Source: Marthasterias glacialis
Taxonomy: Eukaryota > Echinodermata > Asteroidea > Forcipulatida > Asteriidae
Direction: 5' to 3'
NCBI GenBank assembly: GCA_911728455.2
Contig: OU452231.1
Coordinates: 6,602,963 to 6,666,962, forward strand
DNA length: 64,000 nt
In this document: one piece after another, positions 11,397 through 25,125 of the stretch
How the letters are laid out: each line of letters starts with the position of its first letter
Numbering within the stretch: position 1 is the first letter of the stretch
Made by a program: the position numbers and the translations under genes
Notes under the pieces: generated by a model
What the model was told of the DNA's origin: nothing
Databases searched by the model: none
What the model saw: the letters and a program-made list of their open reading frames with translations, nothing else

Positions 11397-11548
11397 CTTG
11401 GTGGTCTAGTGGTTAAGACATCTGCTCAAGACTGCGGGGGTCATGGGTTCGAATCCCACCCTAGTAGCCTGTGGATTTGTTTCCATATGACTCGGTAAGC
11501 ACCGAGTATACAGTGCTTTTCACATATTGGTGTGATGGTACAAAAAAA
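11397..11548 (+). mobile_element. tRNA-derived SINE-like element
   Basis: An A-box-like TGGTCTAGTGGTTA (11402-11415) and a B-box GGGTTCGAATCCC (11445-11457) have tRNA-like spacing. They are followed by a tail containing CGAGTATACAGTGCTTTTCA. The same tail, inverted, occurs in 32391-32569 and 55930-56060. Pol III promoter elements are visible but there is no intact cloverleaf, so it is not called a tRNA gene. Confidence 0.75.
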
Positions 11549-11721
11549 AACCGCACGCACGTCACACGCAGCAGTTTTGCCACACCCACAATTTTTGGGA
11601 GTCAACGGGTAAGAGTGTACATAACGCATCGCCTAAAATTCACACTTCACTGTATGATACACAGGGACATTTGACTACCAAAATGGCGCTACCGCCATTA
11701 TTGTGATGATGACATCAGTTG
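11549..11721 (-). repeat. CTGACGTCATCATC-type dispersed repeat, interrupted by a nested MITE
   Basis: On the minus strand it runs ATTCAACTGATGTCATCATC through GTGACGTGCGTGC, matching 53289-53490 and partly 50779-50905. Its outer end continues as TGGGTCAACAG after the MITE at 11722-12170. Confidence 0.7.
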
Positions 11722-12170
11722 AATAGACCGATCCATTAAGCCCCGCCTCCCTTGGCAACTGCCTAGCAACAGCACATGGCGTGACTTTCTTGCCACGATC
11801 GCAGCGGTGGTTCGATTGATACACACACAGACATGGTTTATGTGAACGATATGGATTTAGTTTCGTGGCCTTTTGAGCAGTGCATTGAGTACAAAGTACA
11901 ATGCAGACAGGAACACTGTTAAACCACCTGTACACGACTGTACAGGGACCACTGCTGTGGGATTTGCACAACCAGAAATACGAAAAAATTTAAGCTAAAC
12001 AAAAGTAAGTACAGCTGTCTGTGCTGTTGTGTGTCAGAACAAGGGCGGAGGTTTGTTTACTTTTCTAATGGATTTTGAACATGTCGGACATTTGTCGGAC
12101 TTTCAGTGGTGTTGTCAAGGCTATGATTGGTCAATACTTTAGTAGGCGGGGCTTAATGGATCGGTCTATT
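11722..12170. mobile_element. 449-bp MITE with perfect 27-bp terminal inverted repeats
   Basis: The termini read AATAGACCGATCCATTAAGC and so on through CCCCGCCT, with the exact reverse complement at the right (12144-12170). The outermost AT on each side is probably the target duplication. The interior has no recognisable transposase, only a short Cys-rich open stretch on the plus strand near 11935-12065. It sits in an older repeat whose empty copies (GACCCAATTCA) are at 50779 and 53290. Confidence 0.85.
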
Positions 12171-13467
12171 GGGTCAACAGTCTTGATTATGAAGGGAAAC
12201 CACTGACACAGGTATGTCCCATTAGACCCAGTATGCATCCACTACAAGTTAACCACCCAAACATTTGATAATGTCGGTGAACTACGCTCTCGGCCTAGAA
12301 TTGTGACATGATTTGTAAAACCATTCTGGAGTTATCTACTAAATTGTAATTACGGGGATTAAGAACTGTCCTTCCTCACAGTTGACTTATCACCTGTTAT
12401 TGCCATTGCTTTGAACAAGAAGGAATGAAAAATTAACAAGATAATTTGGAAATATTGTTTGTTGGAAACTAAATGAAAGAGACGAATGTATCCTTCAAAA
12501 CCAGTGATGCACTACCCCTTCACAGTTTAATGTTACGACATTCCAGCTCTTCCTATAAAAACTACAGAACTTACGTATGGCGGACGAGACCACTCCACCA
12601 CGACACTAACGTGATAGTCTGATGATATTTTCTTGAAAACTAAACGAAACAAATGCATATACCCTTCCAAACCTACCGCTCACCACCCCTCTAAAGACAT
12701 TTGTTTTGATGTTAAGGTTGCTCTTCTCGGTGGGACTTGCTTGGATTGTTTTGAAAATGTGAGGAAAAACTTACAAGGGGAAACTTGTAATCCAGCGTTT
12801 CCACAAAACTGACACAAATTGTTGAAACTTGTTGGGGTTTGTCTTACTGTAATTCAAGTTGCTCATGAACTTTGAAACTTCAATTGTGGGGGAAAAAAAA
12901 ATAAAAAAATTTGGATGGAAGGCTTTTCAAACTCATTATAAACCAGAAAATTTCCAGTGACTATCATAGGGGTTAATATGGTTGTTTAGCAAAGACTGTG
13001 ATGCAAAATGGTAAGATCTGCAAAGGCTTCAAAATGTGAAGAAAGAAAAATATATGCTGAAATGTGCATAAATTGGACCTCTCGAGTGGGAGACACGAGC
13101 CCCTGTTCCAAACCTCTCAAAGTGAAGTAAAAAAAATAATAAAAAAGTAGAACACTTGCTGAATCACTCAATTTGCTACAATAAAGAGAGAATTTAAAGC
13201 AAAAGAGCAAATTTGAAATGGAAAACCAAGTAAAAACAAACAAAAACTGAAAATGAATTCAAAAAGAGTCAAGTGTGCAGATAAAAAGTAATGTATAAAT
13301 TGGTTTTAAATTACAAAGAACGAAAGTCATACATAGCCTGGTATAGACATAATGGGGGATGCTTTTTGAACTTTTTCGTTCCCTTTGTCCCACTGCACTG
13401 TGAAGCGTGGCTCTGAAAATTTGGAAAATTGACAGAGAACAAAATAATTTTAAGGATCTCATCATAA

Positions 13468-13496
13468 AAAGGAGAGAGAGAGAGAGAGAAAAAAAA
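13468..13496 (+). repeat. GA microsatellite with A tract
   Basis: AGGAGAGAGAGAGAGAGAG followed by an A run. Confidence 0.8.
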
Positions 13497-15266
13497 CCTT
13501 CACACACAAGTACGTCATTAATTTCGATTAACTATAATTACTGCTTTGCTAAAAAGAAGAAAAAAAATGTTAAGAAGGGACTGTTAATTCACAATGAATT
13601 CACCAACAAAGATTCACCGAAAACTGTCAAAGTTTTAGTTTTAAACTGTAAAATCTTATTAGAGAGAATGAGAAACAGGTGAAAAAAAAATTTTAAGGGG
13701 AAAAATGTTCACTATGCAACTGGAAATGAGCCATTTCACTGTAATGGACTTGTAATGCCGGTCTCTAATAGTGCACGTGCAAGGGGTAAATTTGCGAAAT
13801 ATCTTAAACCATGCCCAGCTTTTTCGTTCACCAGTAGGTGGCTTTCATTCACTAGAATATACAGCAAGTAATCAACAAAACGCGTGTTCATCAAATCATG
13901 TATTAACACGCTCCTTTCGCCAAGTGGACTAACTGTAGACTGAATTGAAAACAAGAAAAAGTGAAAAGGTGGGGGGGGGGGCTCGTCTTCCCGCTAAAGT
14001 GCCCCAGGAAATGTGTTACCATCTTCTGTCTGGTAAAAGATTAATTCCAAAATACTGCAAAACGGCTCATGGAGAAAAAGGGGAAGAAAAAGAAGGGAAA
14101 AAAAACATGGTAGGGTACAGGGATGAGGAGCATGAGTCAGGAGAGCACAGAATGCTTGTGCCCTTTTAATGGAGGATTGTCTTGTATGGTTAACAGCTTT
14201 TACAGTGCTATATAACCCACAAATGAAACTGTAAACAATTTATTTTTTTTTGTCTAAAAGGAGCATGAGATAGTGCCTGGAACAATGGGAAACAAATGGA
14301 GAACCACACTGTTAACGACCAGGCTCCAGGGAACGAAATTTGCAGTCATAAACCGGACAGAAAATAAAACTGATCTCCTCCGCAAAGCCTCTTCGTCAAT
14401 TATCAAAAGTCAACAGAGTTGAGTGATCATACAATTGACATAAAATATTAAAACTGATGAGTCAAGCCATATGATGTGCCACACAGCGAGTCGGCCATTA
14501 GCGGTAAACTGCATTTTACAGTGCAAACAATCCCATGGCAGTATAGGGTCATTAGCGTAAGGCAGTAGTCTGTTTACATGTAGTGATGGGAAGTAGACAA
14601 AGAGAGGATATTTGCACAGCTCATTTTAAATGGTGACAACCTGTAGCCGCATGGATTGTGTGATCTTTAGTAACGGCATAGTACATGTCTCAGGGTTCCT
14701 CAACTGTGCTGAAGTGGGGGGGATGGCTGGTGTAGGGAAATGTAGGGTGTAGTTGCAATGTGTACACACAGTCAAAGCACGGCCCGGTTCCGAATAAAGA
14801 TACTACATAACTGTTGACAATTATCAGGGAAAAAGTTAACCACTTAGTTTTGAGCATAGATTAACAGATGTTGAATCCCCAGTGGATTTTTCTATTTTAA
14901 TAGGGTGTTTCTTTTCATTGTAAATGTGGTTCAGAAGGTTTCTACTTTTAATCATGGAAACCCACACCTAGTTTGACCCTTGGGTCACCAATAGAGGGTA
15001 TGCACAGCTGTTATCCAACAGTAAACTTACGGCTGTTTTGACCTCAATGAGGGCGCTGTTGTACATACCTCTATCGGACTCATGACCTCAGATGCATGAG
15101 GTCTATTGCAAGGTTTTTGTTTTGGTTAACCATTTGGTAATAATAATACAAACAATAAAGTTGGCTTCTTTTCTGGTTTCTACAGAAATATTTCCGTCTA
15201 AAACGATGCGATCTTTGATCAAACGTTATCTGAGCTCTGCCTTATTTCTCTCGCCTCCTCATATCT

Positions 15267-15453
15267 GGGCCCAATTTCATACAGATGCTTTAAGCAACAA
15301 CAAAAATAGCTAAGCAATACAGAATTATGCTGAACTGAATAAGGTTACCAGCCAAAATGCAAAGTCACATGTAGCATCTGTGACTGGTATTCTGCTTATT
15401 TTTTTGCTTAGCAGAATATTTTCTGCTTAGGCAGCTCTGTGAAATTGGGCCCA
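15267..15453. mobile_element. GCCCAATTTC-type MITE, copy 2
   Basis: Ends GGGCCCAATTTCATACAG and GCTCTGTGAAATTGGGCCC. The interior has GGTTACCAGCCAAAATGC as in copy 1. Confidence 0.85.
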
Positions 15454-15620
15454 CATTTGAGGAATGAGTACAAAAATTCATGAACATGTAAAGCTCACAG
15501 GACAGTTTTTTTCGGAACCTCAGTAAGCACCCATTTCAACGAAAGATCACCGCACCGCTTCAGTACCATACAGCCCTCATTACTGTTCGTATGAATTTCA
15601 CAAAAATTGGTTCACCACAT

Positions 15621-15912
15621 TTTATTATTATTATTTTTTATTTATTATTATTATATCTTTCTGGTAATGAAACCAAGGGACCCTCAAAAGTGACTTGCAC
15701 TGTGACCCGTAGGCCTGAAGATACCTGTGTAGAGAAGATGTAGAAGAAATGTCAGTTTTAGATGTGGGAGGAAAACCCCAAATAGGGAAAACCCACGCAA
15801 TCAGGTAGGGACTGAAAACCCAATCCACATGCAAGGCTCCAGTCCGGGATTCGAACCGGGGTCCACAGAGGTGAAAGGCAGGGAAAGAAACCACTGAGCC
15901 AACCTGAATGCC
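15621..15912 (-). mobile_element. Full tRNA-derived SINE with ATT tail
   Basis: On the minus strand an A-box GGCTCAGTGGTTTC and a B-box CGGTTCGAATCCCGG (plus 15845-15859) open a body of about 230 bp that ends in a TAATAA-rich tail (15622-15655). Head, body and simple-repeat tail make this a near-complete SINE. The overlapping minus-strand open frame at 15631-15942 is SINE sequence. Confidence 0.85.
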
Positions 15913-16129
15913 CAAGAGTATTTGAAGAGCCTGGTAACTCAAATTTATTGCTGATTATGTCTCACCAGATGTATTTGTTTGGCAAAGATAAACATGAATT
16001 TTGTAAGTCAAATAATTATCTGTCCAGTGATGGTTTAAAAAAAAAAGAAATTCATTAAGCCATTTTAGATCCAAGACCCTTTGTGGTTGTGATAAGTATG
16101 AAACTGAAAGTAAGGACCATCAATTAATG

Positions 16130-16345
16130 TTTATCACTTAGCTGACAATAGGTTAATACCAAGATACGTGTTGTCAAGAAAACAAAGCACCATGGACCAT
16201 TATCATAACGCCTGTAAGCAGATGTTTCCTGCGAGCAAAGCGGTCCTTTGCTGATTTTCCATTTCATAATCTCTGCTTACACCGCAAGCAAAGCACAAGG
16301 CATGCTAACTTGCCAGTGGTTCTTGTAAGCAGATGAGCGACGCAA
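16130..16345 (+). repeat. Dispersed repeat with TTCTTGTAAGCAGAT motif, copy 1
   Basis: The block GCAAGCAAAGCACAAGGC through TTCTTGTAAGCAGATGAGCG recurs inverted at 60440-60670. Confidence 0.55.
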
Positions 16346-16417
16346 CAGTTCCAATCCGCTGTGACCAGAAACAGGTGCCGTCAAACATTCTTGATCATTT
16401 ATTATGAAGCACACTTT

Positions 16418-16676
16418 AGGACCGGATTTCATCAAAGCTGTTGAGCACAACAAATTGCTCAGCACCAGAAGAACCTTGTTTAGCAGAAATAGGTTACCAA
16501 CCAAAATACACTGAAATGCATATATGACCGGTTCCCTGCTTATTCTTGCATCGCAAATTTATTTATTTTTGCTTAGCACCATTTTCTGCTTATTGGACCC
16601 TGCTTATATGCACATTTTTCTGCCACAGTAAGCATAACGCTTGCTTAACAATGAACATTTTTATGAAATTGATCCC
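16418..16676. mobile_element. GCCCAATTTC-type MITE, diverged copy 3
   Basis: Left GGACCGGATTTCATCAAAGC, right TTTATGAAATTGATCCCC. The interior includes GGTTACCAACCAAAATACAC. Confidence 0.7.
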
Positions 16677-17703
16677 CTATTGAACGTGTTCTACCATCCC
16701 TCCATAATGTTTAAAAAATAAATAATCAATCATAGAAAATGGGTTTGTGTAATTGCAAAGGTAGATCTACATGTACATGCCCTGTGATGATTTGTGCTAA
16801 AAATGTCCCCGTACATATCAAATAGATTATATTTATACACTACTAGACTAAATTCATATTTTCTTTTAGTTCTTGTCATTTTAAAAAATGACCAACATTT
16901 GGTTTCACCGGCTTGTCTTCTTGAAAGAAAATAAAATAAAAATAAATAAATAAATAAATACATTACCAACCAAGAAACTGCACATGTATATAACTAAATT
17001 ATCTTCACCACAGGCAAAACAGGTGTGGATGCTATCACTGTCGTTTTGTTTTACATTTAACTCCCCCCCAAAAAAAAAAATATATATATAAAAAAAACCA
17101 AAAAAAAAAACCCCAACAACCCCCCAGAACTTAAAAAACAATTGTATTATATTTCCAGATCTGAAATAATAATTCCAAAACACAGACGTACTATTATTAA
17201 ATTTAATTTCGTTTTTTCCCCAACAGCAGTTAAGTTCTCCCTGAAATACAAGCATGGTACATAAAATAAAAAATAAATAAAGCCTTCAAAACTGATCTAT
17301 ATTCACACAAACCGACATATTATTCCAAACATAATCAAGGTTTTTTGCAGGCATCTTTTTAAGCACTGTCTAAACGGAGAGATGCAATGCAGTTATATGC
17401 ATGTAGCATAGACATCAAATTTGCATCATTAACAAACCCGGCGCCAGCACAACGAGGCCCGGCAAAAGCACCGACCGCAAAGTTGTGCCTCGTGCCAGCC
17501 AGAAATTTGTCACATAGGCATGTGATGGTTTCTCACAGGCTATATACGCAGACTCACCAAGGTATGAAATTTATAATGGCAATGAATGAGAGGAGTGGGC
17601 CGGTGATACCGTATAACACACAATATCGATTACTGACACAAAAGGATAAATAGCTGGCTCAAAAAAGGAAGGAAGGGAAGAAAGACGAGGGGAAAAAAAA
17701 CGC

Positions 17704-17710
<7 letters not shown>

Positions 17711-17741
<31 letters not shown>
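17711..17741 (+). repeat. Long A homopolymer
   Basis: About 31 consecutive A. Confidence 0.95.
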
Positions 17742-17745
<4 letters not shown>

Positions 17746-19819
17746 TAAAGATGTTATTGATGCTTTACAGTGAGGGGCGGTTAACCACACACTAGCAGAT
17801 GAATGAAACATGAGAACATCATCGAAAATGTTATCATGCGCATTGTCAGAACACAACTTTATACAATCGGTTGCAGGAAACACAACGAAGGGGACCACTT
17901 TGCAATTTTCCCAATGGTTTGTGATTTTTTTCGGGAGTGACTGTAACCACCCAGAAAAACCTTTCAATATGTGAATGGACGTGCAGGCCAATACTGAAAT
18001 ATAATTTGAGTTGATTCATTTGTTTAATTTCTCTAAATCGCCCTCAAATTCCAGTCAAAACGGACGGAAAAGATTACCTACTTTTTCCATCCCTTTTTTT
18101 TTTTAATTGAAATTTGAGAGTAGTTCCAAAATTAATGATTCTTACAATCTCAAATTATTCATATTACAAGCCTGCATCTCCATTCACATGTTGGAACACC
18201 TTTGGGCCATTTCAGGTACTTAGCCATTGGGAAAAACTGCTAACGTGACTCAAGAAAAGTGGTGCACTTTATTGTGTTTCTTGTCATATATCAATACGCA
18301 ACGTCGGAACTTATACAAATAGCTTTACTAGCCCCAATTATATTTCCTGACATTCTGATCTTGATTTACGAATATCAAATAAATTCGGTTAAAAGGTGAC
18401 CTTGAACAAGGACATTTACACAAAAACTGACAGTTGAACCTTGCTTTTAACTATTAAGTTTTCATTAAATTGAATGTTCTGCTGCAATAACAGTGGATTT
18501 TTTTAAAGGGTCGCCCTAAGGTGCACTTAGTCAAGGAGAAGTTCATTCCTTTCCTTGCTATAACTCTGTGAATTGACTCCGTGAAATTATTATTAAGTAA
18601 ACATTAAATCAGTGTAATAAAATTAGCGGTACAGAGATTTGTAAGACTTTTGCGAGATCTGTGTGAGTGAGCGAGAAAGTGCAAAAGAAATCATTGTTGT
18701 TCAAAAGAAGTGGCTCTATTCTCTGGCCTCTGCCAGGACGATGGAAATTGGGGGGGGTGTGGAAGGGAGCTATCTCTTTATCCTCAGACTTGGTCACATG
18801 TTCGCATTTATTGTTTAATTGAATCTTGAGTATTTTGGTATCTAACCGTGTTTGTAATAATTTGAAGCTTTACAAAAACTTACTGTTCGACTTTGAAATT
18901 ATTTAGAGTATATGTCTACATGTGAATTTGTTTTGCCGTGAGTACAAAAACCCACATAAACTTGTCTTGTATGGCAACATAGCGTCAACATCTCGAACAA
19001 TCACGCAACAATTTTGTTGATCCCAAATAAAAACAGAGAGCTGAATTCAGCTTGAAAAGCGGAGATCTCATAGGATTGAAGCGAATACTGATCACATTTG
19101 TCCCTTCTAATTTTATTTTTTGATAAATAAATAAATAAACATTATGTTTTCATAATAATGATAATTCTCAGTTTTTCTAAACTCCTAACAGATAAAAGCT
19201 TTTTGATAAAAAGCGTTCCTCAAGAGTGATTCACGCACAGTGATCTTCCCAATCTATATGTTTGCTTTTTAATTGCACATATTTTTTTTAAATTAGTTTT
19301 TAACTGTCAATATCTTTGATCCTTTTCCTTGTTTTTATACTCTAAAATGTTGACATATCGATTCCCTTTTTCTTTCCTCAAAAACTACAACTGCTCAAAT
19401 GAAATAACTTCTCACGATGAAATTTAGCTCTAGTACGTTTATAAATGATAATCCATCAATCTTTGACCTGCTAATTACCAAACATAGACTGGTGCCTTCA
19501 CTTTAAATTCATTAAATACTGTCAGGCTGGGACTCAATGAAAAAATAAAAGAGAGGCGATCAATATTATTGATGCAATACGACCCTATGGAGGATTGGGG
19601 GAAGGATGATCTTCATATAGTCCCAAGGATTGGGGAGTCTCACATAAAACAGGTCAATACGGCTAGCCACCGCCAGGGTCTCTGCCATCAGGCAACAAAC
19701 TCCAGCTCCACATCTATCCTCAAGATACCCAAGAACTGCTTGTCGTGTCGGTCACGTAACCCATCAAAGCCACTTGTCAGGAAGCGTGCAGCTCTAAAAG
19801 AGTGTTGTCACTTGTCAAG

Positions 19820-19835
19820 GGGGGGGGGGGGGGGG
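19820..19835 (+). repeat. Poly(G) run
   Basis: An uninterrupted G run of about 16, typical of this window. Confidence 0.9.
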
Positions 19836-22814
19836 TAACAGCTCGGGCGACCAGTCTGCAAAGCAACAGTTGCCCTCCTGCCATGTGTATTTATTTACTG
19901 TAACAGCTCTCTTCTACTCTCTGATGGGCTTGACTTTTTGAGAGGGGGGGGGTGGTGGTTTCTTCACTTGGAGATGATTATTGTGAGATTGTAAGAGGCA
20001 GTAAGTGGGTAAATGATTGTGAGAGGGGAGAGTGAAGCGTCAAAGTGAGTTGACAAATGGTGTTGCCGGGGAATATGAATCAAGTTGTTAATGGATTTGA
20101 AAAATGGGCTCGATTTTTTTTCAAATAATAATTTATCGGGCAATTTTCACTTTCGTTCTGTCTGGTAAACTTTTTATGGTCTGTTAACCCTTTCACCTGT
20201 ACAGTTACTGAATGGACTGACCTACATTTAAGCTCTCAAGCTTTTGGTCCAAGTCCTTCATGGTGGAGATTTTTCTTTTTACAAAACCGTTGCGGCATCT
20301 TGAAAACGCAGTCTGCACGACTCGGCAAAAGTAAACAATTTTTACACATTTTCACATCTCCACAGAATTAGCAAGTGTGACTACTACCGTGAACACCTCC
20401 GTCCAAATCCAGAAGAGCCAGGTATAAAGCTGGTGTTAAATGACCCACAAATATTCCCAATCAACAGGTGTGTCTCTGGCACCTCAGATTGACGCCCTAC
20501 CCATGTCACAGTCGATATGCGGACTTTACAGACTGTGTCCGACGCTTTTTCAACTCCCGGGTTTGATTTTTACACCTCCCCACAACAAATTCTGGCCGAG
20601 ACCTCAGGAGATCGATAGCTGTGATTCAGCATGTGCAGAAATCAATTTGGCACGTTTATATTACAATGCTTGATGAAGAATGTACATTGTTTTGTATTGT
20701 CAACCCTCAAGGTTTTCTGCACACCATTTGCCAGCTAAGTGAGCACAAAAGTAAAACCACAACCAAACCATCTGGGTGAATCTGCTTAACATCACGATAG
20801 CAATGGTGTGGGTGGATCGGGGGAAGATACAGCAATGGTGCCTGGAAATTAACTGTCCAAAATATCCACGGCAGTATTGGTATTAAAGACAAAATCTATG
20901 CTATTTTGTTTGTTTGTGCAAAGGTCTGCGTAACACCCTTGAATGATTTACTAAGAGACTCTTCCTCAATCTTCCTCAACAAAATCCAACACCAAAACTG
21001 TTGGACTCCGTATCGTCGTGGTACATCTGATCCCATTTGATGCATGGGTGTAGGGTCAACCACACATTGTCTACATTACAACAGTATCCTTGTAGCACTT
21101 TTATTCAAACTGCCGCGTTTTCATTAAGTAAATTCTACGATAACTAAACGGGAACTTCACTGGGAAGAGGATGCTCGTTTTTCTCGGGGGAGCAGAGTAC
21201 GCAACCCCCATCCATGAAAATCTGTTGACTTTGTGCCTGCATCAAAGCTCCATTTCAATCCACTTCAATGCGCCTTTCTGAAGGTCATTTTAGCACTGAC
21301 ATTCACATTTCAAAGGGATGAACTGGATCCGACGTGACACTGACACGTAACATTTGCACCGCATTGTAGCATCATTATCACCTCAAGTCAAGCACCATCA
21401 TCAACGAGCACAATTCAATTTTGCTCATTTCATTTCAATAATCACACTCGTCATTCTACAAAATTGCCGACAGGAACTCAGGGGGGGGGGGGGAGGGCAA
21501 CAGCCAGGAATTATTTCACTGTGTTGTTGCCACACCGTGAACAACCAAAACACCTGTTCATCTACAAAAACCCATCTCCTTGGGTACGCATTAACAAAGG
21601 ACCATATGTTGAAGTCTGTGCAGTATCGCTGATGGATTATCCGACACGATTCACCTCCCCCTCGCCCCATTTTATGCATTTTTTTTTTTTTCCCACTGTA
21701 AAATGAGATGTTTGATATTTTACTAGTCCTGACAGAGGCAACATGTTCACGCTTTTGTAATAGCGAGCACACCGCAATGGGCTCTAAAACAAACAGCGAC
21801 CGATACGGTTGCACAATGTGCAAGCGTATACATGCCCTGCAGCACTCCCATTATTCATCAGCACTTCTTAATAGTTTTGAAATTGTTTGGTCTTCAACGG
21901 GGATATCAGTGAGTAGGTCCTGAAGAAAGTGTGCAGGAAAGGCAAACAGACAAGCGTAACGGATATGGTTAAGGTGGCAACAGGAGTTTGAAGAGTTCAT
22001 CTGAGAAACAAAAGTGTCCACAAGGGGGGGGGGGGGGGAAAAGGAGAGTTGGGAGAAACTTGACCGAGCTCATAAGCTGCGACCTAAGATGAGTAGGGTA
22101 TGATGACCGATGTTCAAAGGACATATAGGGTGGTGTTTAGAAATTAAACTTAAATCATCTGGAGTGAACAAAACCCGACATTTGAAACCAATTGGGAACA
22201 GACAAGGAAAGCTGTCTCAGGAGATACCGTGCGAGTTACGTCTTCTTGCAAAGAACTTGTTTGGGAGAAATGTTTCCCTTGTTTTGAACAGTGCTCTGTT
22301 CCCACTCACATCTAGAGCAAATTGGAATCCCATTTTTTTCCAATGACAGATGAACCAGTTCCCCTTAATATTCCATTAAATAAATTTAAAAAAAATAAAA
22401 TAATAATAATAATTTTATGAACATGTATCTAGAGCATTTCATGGACGCTCAGATATTTCAGTTAAATGAGCTGAAATAATTTAAGTCTTTTTTTGCAATC
22501 AACATTTTACTTCTACCTCAACTTGGCTAAACATTTTGTCCACCAACAACTAATAGTCATAAATACAGAAAGTAATAAAAAAAAAATGCAATTTGGATCT
22601 TGTTAAAGGTCTCTCACATGTTAAAAAATTTGAGGATATCTGATGATCAACTAACCAGACTTAACAAATCCTACTTTTGAGACTTTCCCATGAGGTCTTC
22701 ACATTCGTGCTAAAAAAAAAAAATAATAATAAAAAAATAAACAAATTCCATTTATGTTTTCTGTTTCTAACGCCCTTGCTATAGAAACTTAAGTTACACT
22801 TTCAGGAAAGTCCA

Positions 22815-23008
22815 GGGGCCAGTTTCACAAAGCCGTTTGGCAGAAAATACTTCTTGGCAAATTTCTCTCCTAAGCAAAAAAGAAGTGGGGCACCAGTCGC
22901 AACAGTGTAAACATAATGGAATGTTGGCTGGCAACCTGTTTCTGCTAAGCAAGATTTTTCTGTGCTTAGCCAGTTTCTGTGCTCACATGCTTTATGAAAT
23001 TGGGGCCC
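22815..23008. mobile_element. GCCCAATTTC-type MITE, diverged copy 4
   Basis: Left GGGGCCAGTTTCACAAAGCC, right GCTTTATGAAATTGGGGCCC. The interior has TGGCTGGCAACCTG and GCTAAGCAAGATTTTTC. Confidence 0.75.
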
Positions 23009-24529
23009 AGGCCTAAGAGGGAGTGAACATTGATATGGAAGTAGAACACACGCATACCAGGTGCAGACAGAAACAGAAGACCCACCAGAAAGGAACTAAA
23101 GCAGTCCGAGAGAAGATAAAACGTAAATGGACTGACACAAGATCCACTAGGATTCCAAATCGGAAAAAGCGGAAACCGGCACAGCGATGAAGGATGTGAC
23201 GTCAAACATTGTATAAAACGAGGAAAGCGAGAAGGAAACGGAGAAAATGAGACAGGGTCGGTAGACTGAAGTTGAAAAAAACATAAATAAAAAAATAAAA
23301 AAATTACGACGAGGGAGGAGACAGAAAGACAAAAACAGCCAGGAAGACGGAATTAGACTCAAATTGAAATTGGTAATGACAACTGCAGTGGGAATCAAAC
23401 TTCCCCAAAGCAGATGTTGTGGCCAGCCCTTGATAAAAAAAATATAAAACCCGGCATTATTCCCAGCAGCAGATAATCTTATATCATACAGATACTGATA
23501 AAAACATTTAACTCAATAATGCAAACACTCCGCTTCAACACTTTTTTTTTCCCCCCCTTCCTTTACTGCCCTATGTGTTGGTTTGTGCAGCATAATTTCC
23601 GGCAGGTCTTGACGAGAAATTGGATAAATGCCATTGTACAATGTACCATGTACGTCTCAGTAAACGGAGTCCAACACAACTTCATATCTTGTTAGTCAGC
23701 TCCTGGATGTGGTGTGTACTGAGAATTATCAAAGTGCAGCTAAGAGCAATTATGATGATATCAGATTGAAGTCCTTCTTCTTTATCGATTCAAGAAAGGG
23801 TGCCCTGAATGTACCTTGATAAAAGGGACTTCTCGCTCTGGCTACCCCCCCCCCCCCTCTTGTAATATTGTGGGTGATTATTGGGAAAATAAGATGCCCA
23901 AGGTCTAAGCTTTTTTTGTTGTTGTGTAATATCATTCCTGTCAAAATAGGTGGCCTAATTATCTCCCAAAATGTAGGGCGGGAAACATATTTTCTTTGGC
24001 TTTGTGTATTTACAACAATGTGGTTTTGAATCTTGTTGGTTATCAGGAACACAAATTGACATTGCTTAATCTACATGCCGACTTGATGTGAAATTACCAT
24101 CTGTTCAAACCAACCTAACATATTATTTTTCAGAAACACGAGTTGGAATTTGTTCACTTTCTGGTTCTCTCATGGGAAACACGACCAAGAAAAAGCCATT
24201 GCGTTTTTCATGTGATGCTACAGTGGGGTCCAGTCTATGAAGGAGCAATACTGTACTGCAAAACTTCCATAAATACAATGTACATGCGTTCGCATACATA
24301 AACATCTAAACAACAGTTTCGCATGTAGCTCATAAATCGTGTTGTTTGACCTTTGATGGTGATAATTTTTCTTGCTCTGCCGCCACACAACTGTCCACAC
24401 TCGCAACGCTGGGACATATCTAAGTGTGCTACTTTGTTTCCCTCACACTTTAAATCAATGTACGTTCCATCACGTGAATCTCTTTTGTCATACAAAGCAA
24501 ATGATGTGATCAAAAAACATTTCATTATT

Positions 24530-24690
24530 GGGTGAACAAAGACAAACTGAAAAGAACGAGATCTGAACCAATGACCTCTGGATTAACGTGCCGGCACTCA
24601 ACCAACTGAGCTTATCTAGCCCTATGAGGTCGCAGGTACGAATCCTGTTCTAGTAAATATTTCTCTGTTCACCCCAAAAACTGAATTAAA
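24530..24690. mobile_element. Two tRNA-derived SINE pieces joined head-to-head
   Basis: Minus strand from about 24622: AGCTCAGTTGGTTGAGTGCC, then GAGGTCATTGGTTCAGATC, then TTTGTTCACCC. Plus strand from about 24625: GAGGTCGCAGGTACGAATCC then CTGTTCACCCC. Both match the minus-strand SINE at 46281-46385, so this is an inverted pair. Confidence 0.65.
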
Positions 24691-24819
24691 TTCACCCAGT
24701 CAGTTCCCCTTGTGGTTAAATGCTTGACACAAACAACTTTTCAGGACATCTTTCCAGCTTCAACTTCAAGTGCATGGTATTTTTCCAAACACACATCACC
24801 TAGAATCATATACTCCGGG

Positions 24820-25125
24820 GCTCAAAATTTACACTGGACAGCAGGGCCCGAGGCCAGTGATTTTACTGTCCGGCTTTATTTCAATTCTGCTGAGTATCAA
24901 AGCATATTACCAACAGGAATGAACATAAATCTTCTCTTAGTGGTTGTTCAAATCAAAAACATTTCAAATGTGAAACTGTGTGGATAGTTATTCATTTATT
25001 TATTTTTTTTTCATTTTGATTCTGGTCTTCTAACAAATTTTCTGGTCCAGTAAAGATTTGAAGCTACAAGCCCTGCGGTCTTGTAGATTTTCCCCCCTGA
25101 TTTTATTTTAGAGCCCTGAATTCAA
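24820..25125. repeat. Probable short element with GGGCTCAAAATTTA ends
   Basis: Left GGGGCTCAAAATTTACACT and right TTTATTTTAGAGCCCTGAA are imperfect inverted ends about 300 bp apart. The interior contains paired CTGTCC and CTGGTCCAG motifs. No coding content. Confidence 0.4.

Noticed and set aside
24235..24525. Cys-containing minus-strand frame (QRCECGQLCGG)
   Set aside because: No known zinc-finger spacing and no homology I can name. Probably chance.
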